Shown: positions 44,203 through 54,120, counted from the stretch's first letter. The stretch is DNA of 64,000 bases from Patiriisocius marinus (GCF_008974325.1 NZ_BKCG01000001.1:372001-436000), one strand, 5' to 3'. Program-made: numbers and translations. The notes: generated by a model from the sequence alone, not told the origin.

Positions 44203-45479
44203 TATTCTTCTTCTTTAGTATCGTCTTTAATATCGATTAAATCATCACACTTTAACAATTTTGTTACTGTGTTATAAGGACCTGTAATAACTTCTTCTCC
44301 TTCTTCTAGCCCTGATAATACTTCAATATTACTATCATCTTGGATTCCCGTTTTAATCACTCTAAGTTTTGCTTTATCTCCGCTTTTTACAAAGACAGCT
44401 TCAAACTTTTCTTCTTTAGCAGATTTAATTTTATCTCCACTAACTTTCTTTTTAGTACACGTCGTGTCTGTTTTAATTACCACAGAGCTAATGGGTATTC
44501 CCACAACTTTATCACGTTTGTTTGTAATAATATCTACTGTTGCTGTCATCCCTGGTCTAAATGGAGAATAGCTTTCTGGTTTTCCTTCGGTTAAATCAGC
44601 GTACGATTCAGGAAGAATACGAACTTTTACTTTAAAGTTAGTTACCTGATCTGCAGATAAAGCAGTTTGAGCACTATTAGCAATTTCAGTTACGATTCCT
44701 TTAAATTGTTTTTTTAGGTATGCATCAACTTCAACAATTGTTTCATCGCCTACTGCAACTTTTACAATATCGTTTTCATTGACATCAACTTCAACCTCCA
44801 TATTGGATAAATCTGAAACACGTACAATTTCTGTTCCTGCCATTTGAGCTGTACCAACCACACGTTCTCCTAGCTCCACTGCAAGACGTGATATTGTTCC
44901 TGACATTGGCGCATAGATTGCTGTTCTTGATAAGTTGTCTCGTGATTGTTTAACACTCGCTGCTGCGCTCTGCACACTGTAGTAAACAGATTTAACATTA
45001 GCTTGAGCTCCTTCGTAATCTGCCGTAGATCTATCCCACTCACTTTTAGAAATTACGCCCTTATCAAATAAGGTTTTATTACGCAAGTATTCAGATTTTG
45101 CATTACGCTCATTAGCTTCGGCTTGTGCTAATTGTGCACGAACATTTTGAAGTCCGGCTTGACTTTGACTAACTGCAGCTTGGCTTAAATCTGGATTGAT
45201 TTTAACTAACAGTTGCCCTTTCTCAACTTGTTGACCTTCTTTTATAGGAAGCTCGATAATTTCACCAGAAACTTCAGATGAAAGAGCTACATCTACTTCG
45301 GGTTGTATTTTTCCAGTTGCTGCAACTGTTTCAACGATATCGATAGGTACAATTTTAGCTATACTAACTTCCTTACCGCGCTTGTTATCACCTAGCATTC
45401 CTGCCTTTTTAGCGGCAATTAATGCCACAACCAGAACAAGTACTATCCCTAAGATCCAAAAGAGTGTTTTTTTCTTCAT
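44202..45479 (-). CDS. RND/MacA-type periplasmic adaptor (second adaptor of operon)
   Basis: A membrane fusion protein that links an inner-membrane pump with TolC. One N-terminal helix (about 5-25, LFWILGIVLVLVVALIA) is followed by lipoyl halves (VSGEIIELPIKEGQQVEKGQ and GTISRLAVELGERV), a helical hairpin (LQNVRAQLAQAEANERNAK) and a beta-barrel/membrane-proximal domain. At 425 residues it is a full adaptor. The C-terminus is acidic (DLIDIKDDTKEEE). It lies between tolC-like and tsaB; two bases separate it from the TolC gene end. Confidence 0.88.
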   Translation of the reverse strand: MKKKTLFWILGIVLVLVVALIAAKKAGMLGDNKRGKEVSIAKIVPIDIVETVAATGKIQPEVDVALSSEVSGEIIELPIKEGQQVEKGQLLVKINPDLSQAAVSQSQAGLQNVRAQLAQAEANERNAKSEYLRNKTLFDKGVISKSEWDRSTADYEGAQANVKSVYYSVQSAAASVKQSRDNLSRTAIYAPMSGTISRLAVELGERVVGTAQMAGTEIVRVSDLSNMEVEVDVNENDIVKVAVGDETIVEVDAYLKKQFKGIVTEIANSAQTALSADQVTNFKVKVRILPESYADLTEGKPESYSPFRPGMTATVDIITNKRDKVVGIPISSVVIKTDTTCTKKKVSGDKIKSAKEEKFEAVFVKSGDKAKLRVIKTGIQDDSNIEVLSGLEEGEEVITGPYNTVTKLLKCDDLIDIKDDTKEEE

Positions 45480-45480
45480 A

Positions 45481-46923
45481 TTAAAATTTTAACTCAGTTG
45501 CTGGAATTCCAAAATACAATTCCAACACTTTTATTTTAAAAATATAATCATATTTACTTCTATTTACCTCAATACGCGCATTATCATAACGCAATTTAGA
45601 CTGACTAAAATCGAATGCATTAGTACGACCTACATCATATCTATCCTTAGCATATTGATACGCTAATTCCTGAGATTCTAATGAACGCTCAGCAGCTTCG
45701 TATGCTTTCCCCGCACCTTGAGCATCTACAAATGCTTGGTAAACATTTGACTCAAGATCTAATTTCGCTTGTTCTAGTTGAAATTTGCTTCGCTCAAGAT
45801 TGATTTGACTTCTTTTAATTGCACCTTTAGTTTGAAACCCATTTAGAATAGGAATACTTAGTTGAAGTCCATAAGAAATACCGTCGTTTAAATATAATTG
45901 GTCAACAAATGAATCTGGTTGAACCAAACGGTTTATAGTATTTGGAAACTCCCCTATAACTGTCTGACCAGTTTCCTGAACTGTTCCAATAGGCTGTATA
46001 CTTACAGGATTATCAGGATCTAAATCTTGTGTAAAAGATGTTGCATCAGTATAACGTGTATTATAGCCAAAAAATGCAGATAAAGTAGGCCAAATAGCAC
46101 CTCTAGCTATTTGTAGATCCTTTTCTGCAATATCAACAGTTGATTGTGCTATTTTAACTTCAGATCTAGACTCTTCTGCAGAATTTATAACATCATCTAC
46201 TGTTTTCAATAACATCTCAGTTCCTGAAATTGCATACCCTTCATCTACAACATCAAAAGATTCATAATCTTTAATTAATAACAATTGTGCTAAACTTATA
46301 AGTGAAATTCTAACAGCATTTTCTGCTACTGCTATACGTTGCTTTTCACTAGCATCTTGCGCTTGAATTTCTAATAGATCACCACGAGGTAACATTCCAG
46401 ATTCTACAAGACTATTTGTACGGTCTAATTGTTCTAAAGTTACTAAATTTTGAGAGTTAACAACTTCAAGATTTGCTTTATTAAGAAGTACTTGTAAATA
46501 ACCATTCGCTACAAACAATGATACATCATCTTTCATTTTATCTAGCCTGTATTGGCTTGCTAATTGCGAAAGTTCTGCTCGCTGCACTGTTCGGAAATTT
46601 CTCAAACCGTCAAACAAAGTATATCCAACATTAATACTCCCAGAAGCTGAAAGAAATGTTGTTGTTTGTGCATTATTAGTTACAGGATTAAAACTTAAAC
46701 CTGTATTTTCAGACAGTCCTGCTGATGCATTTAACGACGGAAGAAAAGCCCCTACCGCAGTCATCTTATCAACATCTGTTGCTTGTAAGTCTAATTCACT
46801 TTGTTTTATTGAAATATTATTTTCTAAAGCGTACGCTACACATTCCTGTAGTGTCCATTTCTTTTGAGCATTAGCTGAAATGCCAATGGCGAAAATTCCT
46901 AAAAGGAGTACTAACTTTTTCAT
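45481..46923 (-). CDS. TolC-family outer membrane efflux protein
   Basis: The outer-membrane and periplasmic channel of the efflux system. I chose ATG 46923, which gives the signal peptide MKKLVLLLGIFAIGISANAQ; an in-frame ATG at 46956 adds 11 non-signal residues. Two TolC repeats (OEP domains) follow with long helices (ALENNISIKQSELDLQATDVD and QYAKDRYDVGRTNAFDFSQS). The 480 residues fit the family. It lies between the two adaptor genes, so it is likely shared by the whole pump. Confidence 0.9.
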   Translation of the reverse strand: MKKLVLLLGIFAIGISANAQKKWTLQECVAYALENNISIKQSELDLQATDVDKMTAVGAFLPSLNASAGLSENTGLSFNPVTNNAQTTTFLSASGSINVGYTLFDGLRNFRTVQRAELSQLASQYRLDKMKDDVSLFVANGYLQVLLNKANLEVVNSQNLVTLEQLDRTNSLVESGMLPRGDLLEIQAQDASEKQRIAVAENAVRISLISLAQLLLIKDYESFDVVDEGYAISGTEMLLKTVDDVINSAEESRSEVKIAQSTVDIAEKDLQIARGAIWPTLSAFFGYNTRYTDATSFTQDLDPDNPVSIQPIGTVQETGQTVIGEFPNTINRLVQPDSFVDQLYLNDGISYGLQLSIPILNGFQTKGAIKRSQINLERSKFQLEQAKLDLESNVYQAFVDAQGAGKAYEAAERSLESQELAYQYAKDRYDVGRTNAFDFSQSKLRYDNARIEVNRSKYDYIFKIKVLELYFGIPATELKF

Positions 46924-46992
46924 AATTTGATTGTAGTTGCTATGTAAGTCTTTCAAGTATTGAAAGTGTTACACTTTTATGTTAAAATTTGA

Positions 46993-48156
46993 TTAATAAC
47001 CTGGTCCACCTGGACCTGCCGGCTTTAATTGGTTCCATACTTTGACTTTATCGTCCTTAGTAATTCCACTTTTTATTTCTACAAATAATCCGTCACTAAC
47101 TCCTAGCTCAACATCTTTTCTTTCAAATTCCTGATCTCCTGTAGCAATTTCAACGTAAGGTTTTTTTGTTTCTGTATCATATTGAACAAGCGCTTCTTTT
47201 AATGCTAATACATCAGTTGCCTTAGCTAAAATAATGGACGCATTAGCACTTAAACCTGCTCTAATAAAAGTAGTGTCTTTTTTAGCTAATGTACCTTTAA
47301 TTTCAAACTGAATAGCGCCATTTTCACTTATTCCCTTAGGAGCGATATAATCTAATACTGCATCAAACTTCTTATTCTCAATGGCACCAACAGTAATTTC
47401 TAACGGAAGATTTTCAGAAATTTTTCCAACTTCACTTTCATCCACTTTACCTTCAAATATCATTTTATCAACATCAGCTAATGTTGCGATTGTTGTACCG
47501 TCATTAAAGTTATTAGATTCAATAACCTGATTCCCTGTTTTTACAGGAACATCTAACACCATTCCACCAACAGTCGCTCTAATTTCAGTATTTGCTGAGG
47601 CACCTAACCCTCTAGCAGTTCCAGTTTTTACTATTGAATACGTTTGTTGCGCTCCACCTAAGTTTACTTTTTCTTGATTATAGCGTTGTTGTGCTTGGTC
47701 ATAACTTAATTGTGCTTGATCAAACTCGTTTGCCGAAATTACTCCTTTATCAAATAATTCCTTTTGGCGATTATAAATACTCTTTTGGCTTTCAAAAGCA
47801 AGACGACTGGTTTCAACTTGAGTTTTAGCACTATTAATATTATTCTGAGCACTGCTTAATGAGTTCACATTAGGCACCACTTTTACTTTTGCAATAAGAT
47901 CACCACTTTTAATTACATCTCCAGCAACCACAAATATTTCGTCTATAATTCCTGAAATATTAGGTTTAATAAGCACTTCTTCTTTAGGCACAATACTTCC
48001 TGTAGCTACTGTTTTCTTAACAATAGTTTTAGTAGAAGCTTGCTCAGTTTCATACACTATAGGGTCTGTTTTATCTTTAGAATAGATATACCAAATCCCA
48101 GCGCTAAACGCGATAAGAATTACTATTAGAGTGATAATGGTTCCTGTTCTTTTCAT
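46993..48156 (-). CDS. HlyD/MacA-type periplasmic adaptor (first adaptor of operon)
   Basis: The 387-residue membrane fusion protein has one N-terminal helix (about 5-28), a biotinyl-lipoyl domain (IDEIFVVAGDVIKSGDLIAKV), a coiled-coil hairpin (SRLAFESQKSIYNRQKELFDKG) and a beta barrel. The C-terminal tail is GPGGPGY. It follows the second ABC permease, with a gap of 96 bases containing the TTTAGCCGAAA word. In the MacAB-type system the adaptor connects the ABC pump to TolC. Confidence 0.88.
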   Translation of the reverse strand: MKRTGTIITLIVILIAFSAGIWYIYSKDKTDPIVYETEQASTKTIVKKTVATGSIVPKEEVLIKPNISGIIDEIFVVAGDVIKSGDLIAKVKVVPNVNSLSSAQNNINSAKTQVETSRLAFESQKSIYNRQKELFDKGVISANEFDQAQLSYDQAQQRYNQEKVNLGGAQQTYSIVKTGTARGLGASANTEIRATVGGMVLDVPVKTGNQVIESNNFNDGTTIATLADVDKMIFEGKVDESEVGKISENLPLEITVGAIENKKFDAVLDYIAPKGISENGAIQFEIKGTLAKKDTTFIRAGLSANASIILAKATDVLALKEALVQYDTETKKPYVEIATGDQEFERKDVELGVSDGLFVEIKSGITKDDKVKVWNQLKPAGPGGPGY

Positions 48157-48252
48157 AATTGGTTTTCCACAACGTGTATGGAAATGGTTTAGTTAAACTT
48201 AATTTTTAGCCGAAATTTTCAATTCATTAAAATTTCCGCAGTACTTTATATA

Positions 48253-49515
48253 TTATTCTGTTTTCAAAGCGTCAACGGGTTTCATTTGAGTTGCCCTAAC
48301 TGCAGGTATTAATCCAGCAGAGATACCCGAAATAATCAGTATTATTAACGCGATTACTACTACAAAAATGTTTACTGATGGGTTTGCAAAATTATCTACG
48401 GGACCACTTTGCGAGAGGGCATAATTCATTAGCCAAATTACTCCTGCTCCTGCTGCTATACCTGTCATTCCACTAATAATCGTTAATGTCAATGATTCTT
48501 GAATTATTTGTCCACGTATATTCCAAGGACTAGCACCTAATGCACGGCGAACGCCTATTTCATTAGTTCGCTCTTTTACCGAAATAAGGAGAATATTAAT
48601 AATCCCCACCATTCCAGATGCAAGGATTAAACCTCCCACAAAAAATCCTACAAATTTCAATATATCGAATAGTCCAGTTACTCTACCAAATGCTTCGGAA
48701 CGGTCAAAATTACCTATCGCTCTTTCATCTGTTGGGTCAATAGTTCGTTGCTCTCGCATAATTTCGAGAATACGTGGCTTCAACTCAGTAATACTTGTAC
48801 CATCGTGTGCAGTAATGGCAAACCAACCTACGTTATCTCCTCTATTAAATACTTGATTGAATGTTGTAAACGGTACATAAATAGTATTAGCTTCTTCCTC
48901 TGCGTTACCTCCACTACTACTTGGAGAGAGAAAAGTTCCAATCACCATAAAATTTACGCCGTTAATTTTTATATAGTCACCAATTGGATCTTCTCCTACA
49001 TCAAATAAACTAGAAACTACACCGTCGCCTATAACTACGCCTTTTCGTTTTTCGTTAATATCTGAATAGTTAATAAAACGACCTGCAGTTATATCCATAG
49101 GCTGCTGCTCGATATATTCTGGGTAATCACCACTCACTGTAAATGCACCTGTTTTTTCATTTCTAGTTACATTGTTAGCTCCATTATAACCCCCTAATTG
49201 TCCTTTAGGTGATACAAATTTTAATTGTGGAAGTTTATCTTTTAATACAGCAGCGTCTTCTAGTTTAAACTGTACTCTGCGACCTTTAGGAAGCCCTTTA
49301 TATGGTTTTGAAGTACCTTGTCCCCACATAAACATAGAGTTTGTAGCAAAGTCTCCAAAATCTTTACTTACTCCATTTCGCAATCCAGTTGTTAATGCAA
49401 GTAAAACAACTAAAATAAATATACCCCAAAACACTCCAAAAGCGGTTAGAAACGTTCTAAACGGATTTGCATTAAACACCTCAATAATCTCTATCCAGCG
49501 ATCTTTTTTAAACAT
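48253..49515 (-). CDS. MacB-like ABC transporter permease, second
   Basis: The 420-residue protein has one N-terminal helix (about 17-42), a large periplasmic MacB domain (about 50-280) and three C-terminal helices separated by the FtsX-core SVKERTNEIGVRRALGA. It lacks an ATPase domain and must use the ATPase encoded two genes upstream. MacB-type permeases export macrolides, peptides, lipoproteins or other amphiphiles. One base separates it from the preceding permease. Confidence 0.88.
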   Translation of the reverse strand: MFKKDRWIEIIEVFNANPFRTFLTAFGVFWGIFILVVLLALTTGLRNGVSKDFGDFATNSMFMWGQGTSKPYKGLPKGRRVQFKLEDAAVLKDKLPQLKFVSPKGQLGGYNGANNVTRNEKTGAFTVSGDYPEYIEQQPMDITAGRFINYSDINEKRKGVVIGDGVVSSLFDVGEDPIGDYIKINGVNFMVIGTFLSPSSSGGNAEEEANTIYVPFTTFNQVFNRGDNVGWFAITAHDGTSITELKPRILEIMREQRTIDPTDERAIGNFDRSEAFGRVTGLFDILKFVGFFVGGLILASGMVGIINILLISVKERTNEIGVRRALGASPWNIRGQIIQESLTLTIISGMTGIAAGAGVIWLMNYALSQSGPVDNFANPSVNIFVVVIALIILIISGISAGLIPAVRATQMKPVDALKTE

Positions 49516-49516
49516 A

Positions 49517-50761
49517 TTAGTCGTCTCTTAGTGCATCAATAGGTTTTATTCTTGCAGCACGTCTAGCCGGAATATATCCCGCTAACGCTCCAGCTGCTAT
49601 TAAAATAAAAACTGTTGTTATTGCTGTATTGAAATCTACTTGTGGCGATTTTATGAAATCGTTATCCACCATAGGGCTTATTAACTGTAATAACCCTACT
49701 CCTAAAAACAAACCTATAAATCCTGCAACGGCAGTGATGAATATTGCTTCTTGTAATATTAATGCGATAATTGATGATGGTAGTGCACCTATCGCCTTTC
49801 TTACTCCAATTTCTTTAGTGCGTTCTTTTACAATAATGAGCATAATATTACTCACTCCTACAACACCTGCAATAATTGTAAATATTCCAATAAACCAAAA
49901 TACATTTCTAATCACAGCAATTAAACTATATATTTTTTTAGCTTCTTCTAAAGTATTATCGACTCTAACAGCACTCCGATCTTCTGGGTGAACTGAGTAT
50001 TTTGCTTTAATGTCTTGCTCCATACTTTCTGAAAGTGCTGCAGATAACGCTACTGCCTCATCAAAATCATCACTCATTTTCACGGTATATGCTAAAGAAC
50101 GAACTCTATCTCCTCCGTTAAAAGCAATTTGGGAAGTTGGCAATGGAACAAATACACGCCCTTCTTCACGATCTCCACCTGGATCTGAGTATACTCCAAC
50201 CACTTTAAAATTAACTCCAAAAATGGAGATTATTTCCCCAATAGGATCTTTGCCTTTAAAGAGATCTTTTTTAATAATATTTCCAATAATAGCAACCTTT
50301 CGAGTTTCATCCATATCGTCTTGGCTTAAAAAACGACCATCTACTAAGGTGGCATTTTCAATCCATTGTTGATCAGGGTTCGCTCCTTCTAATCTGTAAT
50401 TTCCTGTTTCACCATTATACGTTACTTGACTTCCCCACATATTGTAAATAGCGGTTTTATATTCAAGCTCATTATCGTATTTATTGTTAATCTCTGTAAA
50501 ATCTGAATTTCGCAGCTGTATATATCTTCCCGGGTTTAATCCTTTGTAACTTTTTGTTGTAGTTCTTGTTCTAACCGAAACTCTATTTGTAGCATCGCGT
50601 TCAAATTGTGATTTCACTCCCTTTTGAATTCCGCTACTAAAACCTAAAAGAATTACTAAAATAAAAATACCGGACGCAACAGATAGCCCCGTTAGGAAAG
50701 TACGGAGTTTATTTTTACCTATGGTTTCAAATATTTCTTGCCAGCGTTCAATATCAAACAT
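49517..50761 (-). CDS. MacB-like ABC transporter permease, first
   Basis: The 414-residue paralogue of the following gene has the same layout: N-terminal helix, periplasmic MacB domain, and FtsX core with VKERTKEIGVRKAIGALPSS. Two different permeases in one operon suggest a heterodimer with one ATPase dimer. The 5' end overlaps the ATPase gene by 8 bases. Confidence 0.88.
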   Translation of the reverse strand: MFDIERWQEIFETIGKNKLRTFLTGLSVASGIFILVILLGFSSGIQKGVKSQFERDATNRVSVRTRTTTKSYKGLNPGRYIQLRNSDFTEINNKYDNELEYKTAIYNMWGSQVTYNGETGNYRLEGANPDQQWIENATLVDGRFLSQDDMDETRKVAIIGNIIKKDLFKGKDPIGEIISIFGVNFKVVGVYSDPGGDREEGRVFVPLPTSQIAFNGGDRVRSLAYTVKMSDDFDEAVALSAALSESMEQDIKAKYSVHPEDRSAVRVDNTLEEAKKIYSLIAVIRNVFWFIGIFTIIAGVVGVSNIMLIIVKERTKEIGVRKAIGALPSSIIALILQEAIFITAVAGFIGLFLGVGLLQLISPMVDNDFIKSPQVDFNTAITTVFILIAAGALAGYIPARRAARIKPIDALRDD

Positions 50762-51476
50762 GTGCAGCGGCTTTACGTTGTGCTTCGTCAGCGCGAACTT
50801 GTGTTACTATTGAATCGTCTATAATTAATCCATCTTTAAGATTAACTATTCGCTTAGTCATATGTGCAATATCATCCTCATGAGTAACCAACAAGATTGT
50901 TTTTCCCTCATCATTAATTTTCTGAATGAGTTCCATAACTTCATATGAGGTTTTGGTATCCAATGCTCCTGTAGGCTCATCTGCTAAAAGTACTTTTGGA
51001 TCGCTTGCAAGTGCTCGTGCAATTGCAACACGCTGCTTTTGACCACCAGAAAGTTGGTTTGGCAAGTGTGTTGCCCATTGAGATAAACCAACTTTTTCAA
51101 GATAGTGCATTGCTTTTTCAGTACGCTCAGCACGTTTTACTCCTTGATAATAAAGTGGCAAAGCAACATTGTCTAATGCTGTTTTGTAATTAATGAGGTT
51201 AAAGGATTGAAAGATGAAACCTAGAAATTGATTTCGGTATTTAGCGGCTACTTTTTCATTAAGATTACGTATTGGTTTTCCATCAAGAAAATATGTTCCT
51301 TCATCTGCTTCGTCAAGCATTCCAAGAATATTTAAAAAAGTAGATTTCCCAGAACCTGAGGACCCCATAATAGAAACCATCTCTCCTTCTTTAACCGAAA
51401 AATTAATGCCTTTTAAAACGTGCAATGAATTGGCACCTGTTTGATACGATTTATGTAATTCGTTTATTTCTATCAT
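50754..51476 (-). CDS. ABC transporter ATPase, MacB/LolD type
   Basis: The 240-residue ATPase has Walker A GSSGSGKSTFLN, Q-loop GFIFQSFNLI, signature LSGGQKQRVAIARAL, Walker B VLLADEPTGALD and the switch His in LLVTHEDD. The sequence groups with the LolD/MacB family that powers mechanotransmission pumps. It is the first gene of a seven-gene run (ATPase, permease, permease, adaptor, TolC, adaptor, tsaB). A 24-bp palindrome lies 87 bases upstream. Confidence 0.93.
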   Translation of the reverse strand: MIEINELHKSYQTGANSLHVLKGINFSVKEGEMVSIMGSSGSGKSTFLNILGMLDEADEGTYFLDGKPIRNLNEKVAAKYRNQFLGFIFQSFNLINYKTALDNVALPLYYQGVKRAERTEKAMHYLEKVGLSQWATHLPNQLSGGQKQRVAIARALASDPKVLLADEPTGALDTKTSYEVMELIQKINDEGKTILLVTHEDDIAHMTKRIVNLKDGLIIDDSIVTQVRADEAQRKAAAHV

Positions 51477-51562
51477 TGGTCTTCTTTATTATTACAAAGT
51501 AACAGCCTTAATAGCTGTTAGAATGTGAAAATATTGTTAAGACTTAGACGGGGTTGGTTAGT

Positions 51563-51586
51563 AAAAGTCTTATTAATAAGACTTTT
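51563..51586. promoter_or_regulatory. 24-bp perfect palindrome between efflux operon and 51721 gene
   Basis: The sequence is its own reverse complement over all 24 bases (arms AAAAGTCTTATT). Its A and T ends make it able to work as a terminator in either direction. It could also be an operator of the efflux operon, whose ATG is 87 bases further on the minus strand. Confidence 0.5.
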
Positions 51587-51720
51587 GAGTTGGAAACTTG
51601 TTACAAGTAGGGTTCTTAATGTTATGTTAAATAAATGCAATAGAAGTTATTGAGCAGAAAAATTTAGGGTGTTGTCAAATATGATTGGATTAATACATTC
51701 CAAAAGAAGGAGACAACTAT

Positions 51721-51951
51721 TTAATTACTTAGTTTTTTCTTATCCTTTTTTCTACTGCTGTATACCATATATCCAATTGCACCCACTAATAAATAAGGAA
51801 ATACCATTAAATACATAATTCCATTATTTACTCCTTTAGCAGTAGCTCCTCCATCTTCACTTTCAAGCACAGCACGGCACATAGCACATTGAGCGTCTGC
51901 TGGTATTGTTACCAACAGAATTAATATTAATATTAAAGCACTTTTTTTCAA
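51721..51951 (-). CDS. Small signal-peptide membrane protein of cytochrome oxidase cluster, TTG start
   Basis: I chose TTG 51951, 17 bases after the DUF420 stop, because it gives the signal peptide LKKSALILILILLVTIPADAQ; the longer frame overlaps the DUF420 gene and has no sense upstream. The mature part has CAMCRAVLESEDG, with two cysteines, and one C-terminal helix (YLMVFPYLLVGAIGYMVY). Proteins of this kind follow SCO and DUF420 genes in flavobacteria. The CxxC could take part in copper handling or oxidase assembly (inference). Confidence 0.65.
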   Translation of the reverse strand: MKKSALILILILLVTIPADAQCAMCRAVLESEDGGATAKGVNNGIMYLMVFPYLLVGAIGYMVYSSRKKDKKKLSN

Positions 51952-51968
51952 AACGTAAAATTTCAGAA

Positions 51969-52490
51969 TTAATAATACGGAGAGATCATTACATATACAA
52001 TAACCCCTGTTACAGCAACATACAACCATATTGGGAATGTGATGCGAGCTATCTTTCTATGTGCTGGAAAATTTCCGCTGATTGCACGAACATAAGTTAC
52101 TAGCACAAATGGAATTACCGTAATTGATAAAACAATATGGGTAAATAGAATAAAATAATATACATATTTTATCGCTCCTTCACCACCAAAAGGTGTAGAG
52201 TCTGATGTCATATGATATACAACATACAACACTAAAAAAAGCACAGACAAACTAATGGCTGTCTTCATTAACGTTTCGTGTAAAGTACGATTACCCTTTT
52301 TAATCATAACTACCGCCATAATTAACAGAAAGGCAGTAAGTGCGTTTATGCTAGCGTAAATAGGGGGTAAAAAGCCCATTCTATCAACTCCAGGTATTCT
52401 TATTGTGAATAAAACTGCAACCGCGACTGGTATAACGATTGATAAAATCCAAATCCATTTGTTGTATTTAGTTGTAACGTCTGTACTCAT
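51969..52490 (-). CDS. DUF420 membrane protein, cytochrome oxidase assembly
   Basis: The 173-residue protein has four or five helices and the DUF420 layout; conserved histidines occur in TLHETLM and FTHIVLS. DUF420 proteins are encoded in cytochrome oxidase clusters and are thought to help assemble or insert heme. It sits two bases after the SCO gene, which starts the assembly part of this operon. Confidence 0.8.
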   Translation of the reverse strand: MSTDVTTKYNKWIWILSIVIPVAVAVLFTIRIPGVDRMGFLPPIYASINALTAFLLIMAVVMIKKGNRTLHETLMKTAISLSVLFLVLYVVYHMTSDSTPFGGEGAIKYVYYFILFTHIVLSITVIPFVLVTYVRAISGNFPAHRKIARITFPIWLYVAVTGVIVYVMISPYY

Positions 52491-52492
52491 AA

Positions 52493-53284
52493 TTATAGCA
52501 ATTTTTTAATATCCTCGATTAACATTTGAACACCTTTATCCTCTAGACCATTGTAATAAATTAAAGGATTTCCGTGTTTATCTTTTCTTGAACGAACATT
52601 TCCTTCTGCATCAATAAGAGCAAATAGTCCTGAATGCTCAAAACCATCTGCTTCATTTTCTGCCTTTGCGGCATAAAGATTAAAACCTTCATTTGAAAGC
52701 TTTAAAACAGCTTGCTTATCACCTGTTAAAAAATTCCAATTTGGGTGTGACACTTCATAACCATCTGCATATTCTTTTAATACTTCAACAGTATCATATT
52801 CTGGATCGATACTAATAGAAGCAATTCCGAAATTTGAATTGTCTAAAAATTGTTCTTCAACTTTAAGCATGTTCGTGTTCATAATAGGGCAAATACTTGG
52901 GCAAGTAGAAAAGAAAAACTCCACAACATAAACTTTGCCTTTATAAAAGTTGTTTGTAATAGTTTCCCCATTTTGATTTATAAAACTAAAGTTTGGGACT
53001 TGCTGAAGAGTTTCAAGCGTAGTCGACTCATTACTTAAAGAATTAGCCTCCTTATCAAGATTGATAATTTCTAATTCCTCGTTAGATAAAAGAGTAGATT
53101 TATCGCTTTCTGAAGTTCTAACGTTTTCTTTCTCTACGGCGTCAGTTGCTGCTGTTCCAATAACTGAACCACTACGACTATCATCAACTACAGTTCCATT
53201 TTTAATTCTATCGTGTATTCTTGGAATAAAGATGACAGCAAAAATTAAAATTACTGCTGCTAGGCCTATATATTTAGTTTTCAT
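52493..53284 (-). CDS. SCO family copper chaperone of cytochrome oxidase
   Basis: The 263-residue protein has one N-terminal membrane helix (5-22), an acidic and polar linker and a thioredoxin-like domain from about residue 95. Copper ligands are Cys128 and Cys132 in FFFSTCPSICP and His217 in DGFEHSGLF. It delivers copper to the CuA site of subunit II or reduces it. The linker of about 70 residues is unusually long compared with compact SCO proteins. Confidence 0.9.
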   Translation of the reverse strand: MKTKYIGLAAVILIFAVIFIPRIHDRIKNGTVVDDSRSGSVIGTAATDAVEKENVRTSESDKSTLLSNEELEIINLDKEANSLSNESTTLETLQQVPNFSFINQNGETITNNFYKGKVYVVEFFFSTCPSICPIMNTNMLKVEEQFLDNSNFGIASISIDPEYDTVEVLKEYADGYEVSHPNWNFLTGDKQAVLKLSNEGFNLYAAKAENEADGFEHSGLFALIDAEGNVRSRKDKHGNPLIYYNGLEDKGVQMLIEDIKKLL

Positions 53285-53297
53285 AGTAGCTAGTTAA

Positions 53298-53945
53298 TTA
53301 TATTTCTCTTTTATTATATTTTTTTAATGCCCTGCGGTACTCAGCTAATACTACTTTAACATCATCACTCATACGATTATTGATGTCACCTATATCAGCA
53401 CTGTTATATCCATAAACTAAACCATCGGCCACATCTTCATCATCATTACGACCTCTTAAATTGAGTTCTTTGTCAATTATAAAAACATATGAACTAGTCA
53501 TACCACCGTCTAATGTATAACCACTTTTCAATGAATCGAAAACTGATTGTATTGCTTCAGTAGAACCGAAAGCAAATTTCCAACTTGTTGTTGGTGCAAT
53601 TTCACCAATCTTGTTCGTCAATATTTTAGCTTGGTTTCTTGTGTTTTCAGGTAGAAGAATTACAAACTGAAACTCTGAGAATTCATGATTCTTTTTATAA
53701 ATTTTATGAGCAAGGTTATAAGTAAGTGCTTTGGTTTGTAAAGGATCATTTCCGAAGAAACCAAGAATTGTTATTCTGTCTTTAAGCTGGACTGGATTTC
53801 CTTCTAAATCTACAAAACCACCTAACTCTTCAACTCCGTTTACAAGTACAGGTAATTTCCCAAAATTATTTACTCCTGTTGCAAAGAACATATAAATTAC
53901 AATTGGCAAGAGAAATAAAAAACCTAAAACGAACTTTTTTTTCAT
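53298..53945 (-). CDS. Membrane-anchored thioredoxin-fold protein without cysteines (SCO-like)
   Basis: The 215-residue protein has an N-terminal helix (4-24) and a thioredoxin-like fold: PVLVNGVEELGGFVDLEGNP, then ITILGFFGNDPLQTKAL at the position of the SCO metal loop, and SSYVFIIDKELNLRGRND near the end. The protein contains no cysteine at all, so it cannot bind copper like SCO or act as a redox thiol. It is directly upstream of the active SCO gene (13 bases). It may act as a scaffold or partner of SCO. Confidence 0.75.
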   Translation of the reverse strand: MKKKFVLGFLFLLPIVIYMFFATGVNNFGKLPVLVNGVEELGGFVDLEGNPVQLKDRITILGFFGNDPLQTKALTYNLAHKIYKKNHEFSEFQFVILLPENTRNQAKILTNKIGEIAPTTSWKFAFGSTEAIQSVFDSLKSGYTLDGGMTSSYVFIIDKELNLRGRNDDEDVADGLVYGYNSADIGDINNRMSDDVKVVLAEYRRALKKYNKREI

Positions 53946-54120
53946 AAAGAGAGTTGTTACAAATCTTATTTTAAACGAATAGTATTAGCGATTACACTTA
54001 AACTTATTGCTATAGAATACAAATTATTATATCCGTTTAAAATCGTTACAAAAATACGTTACAATAAAAGGATTGCCAAGTTGTGGAAAAGGTTTGTTTC
54101 GTTAAAATTTGAGCAAAAAA

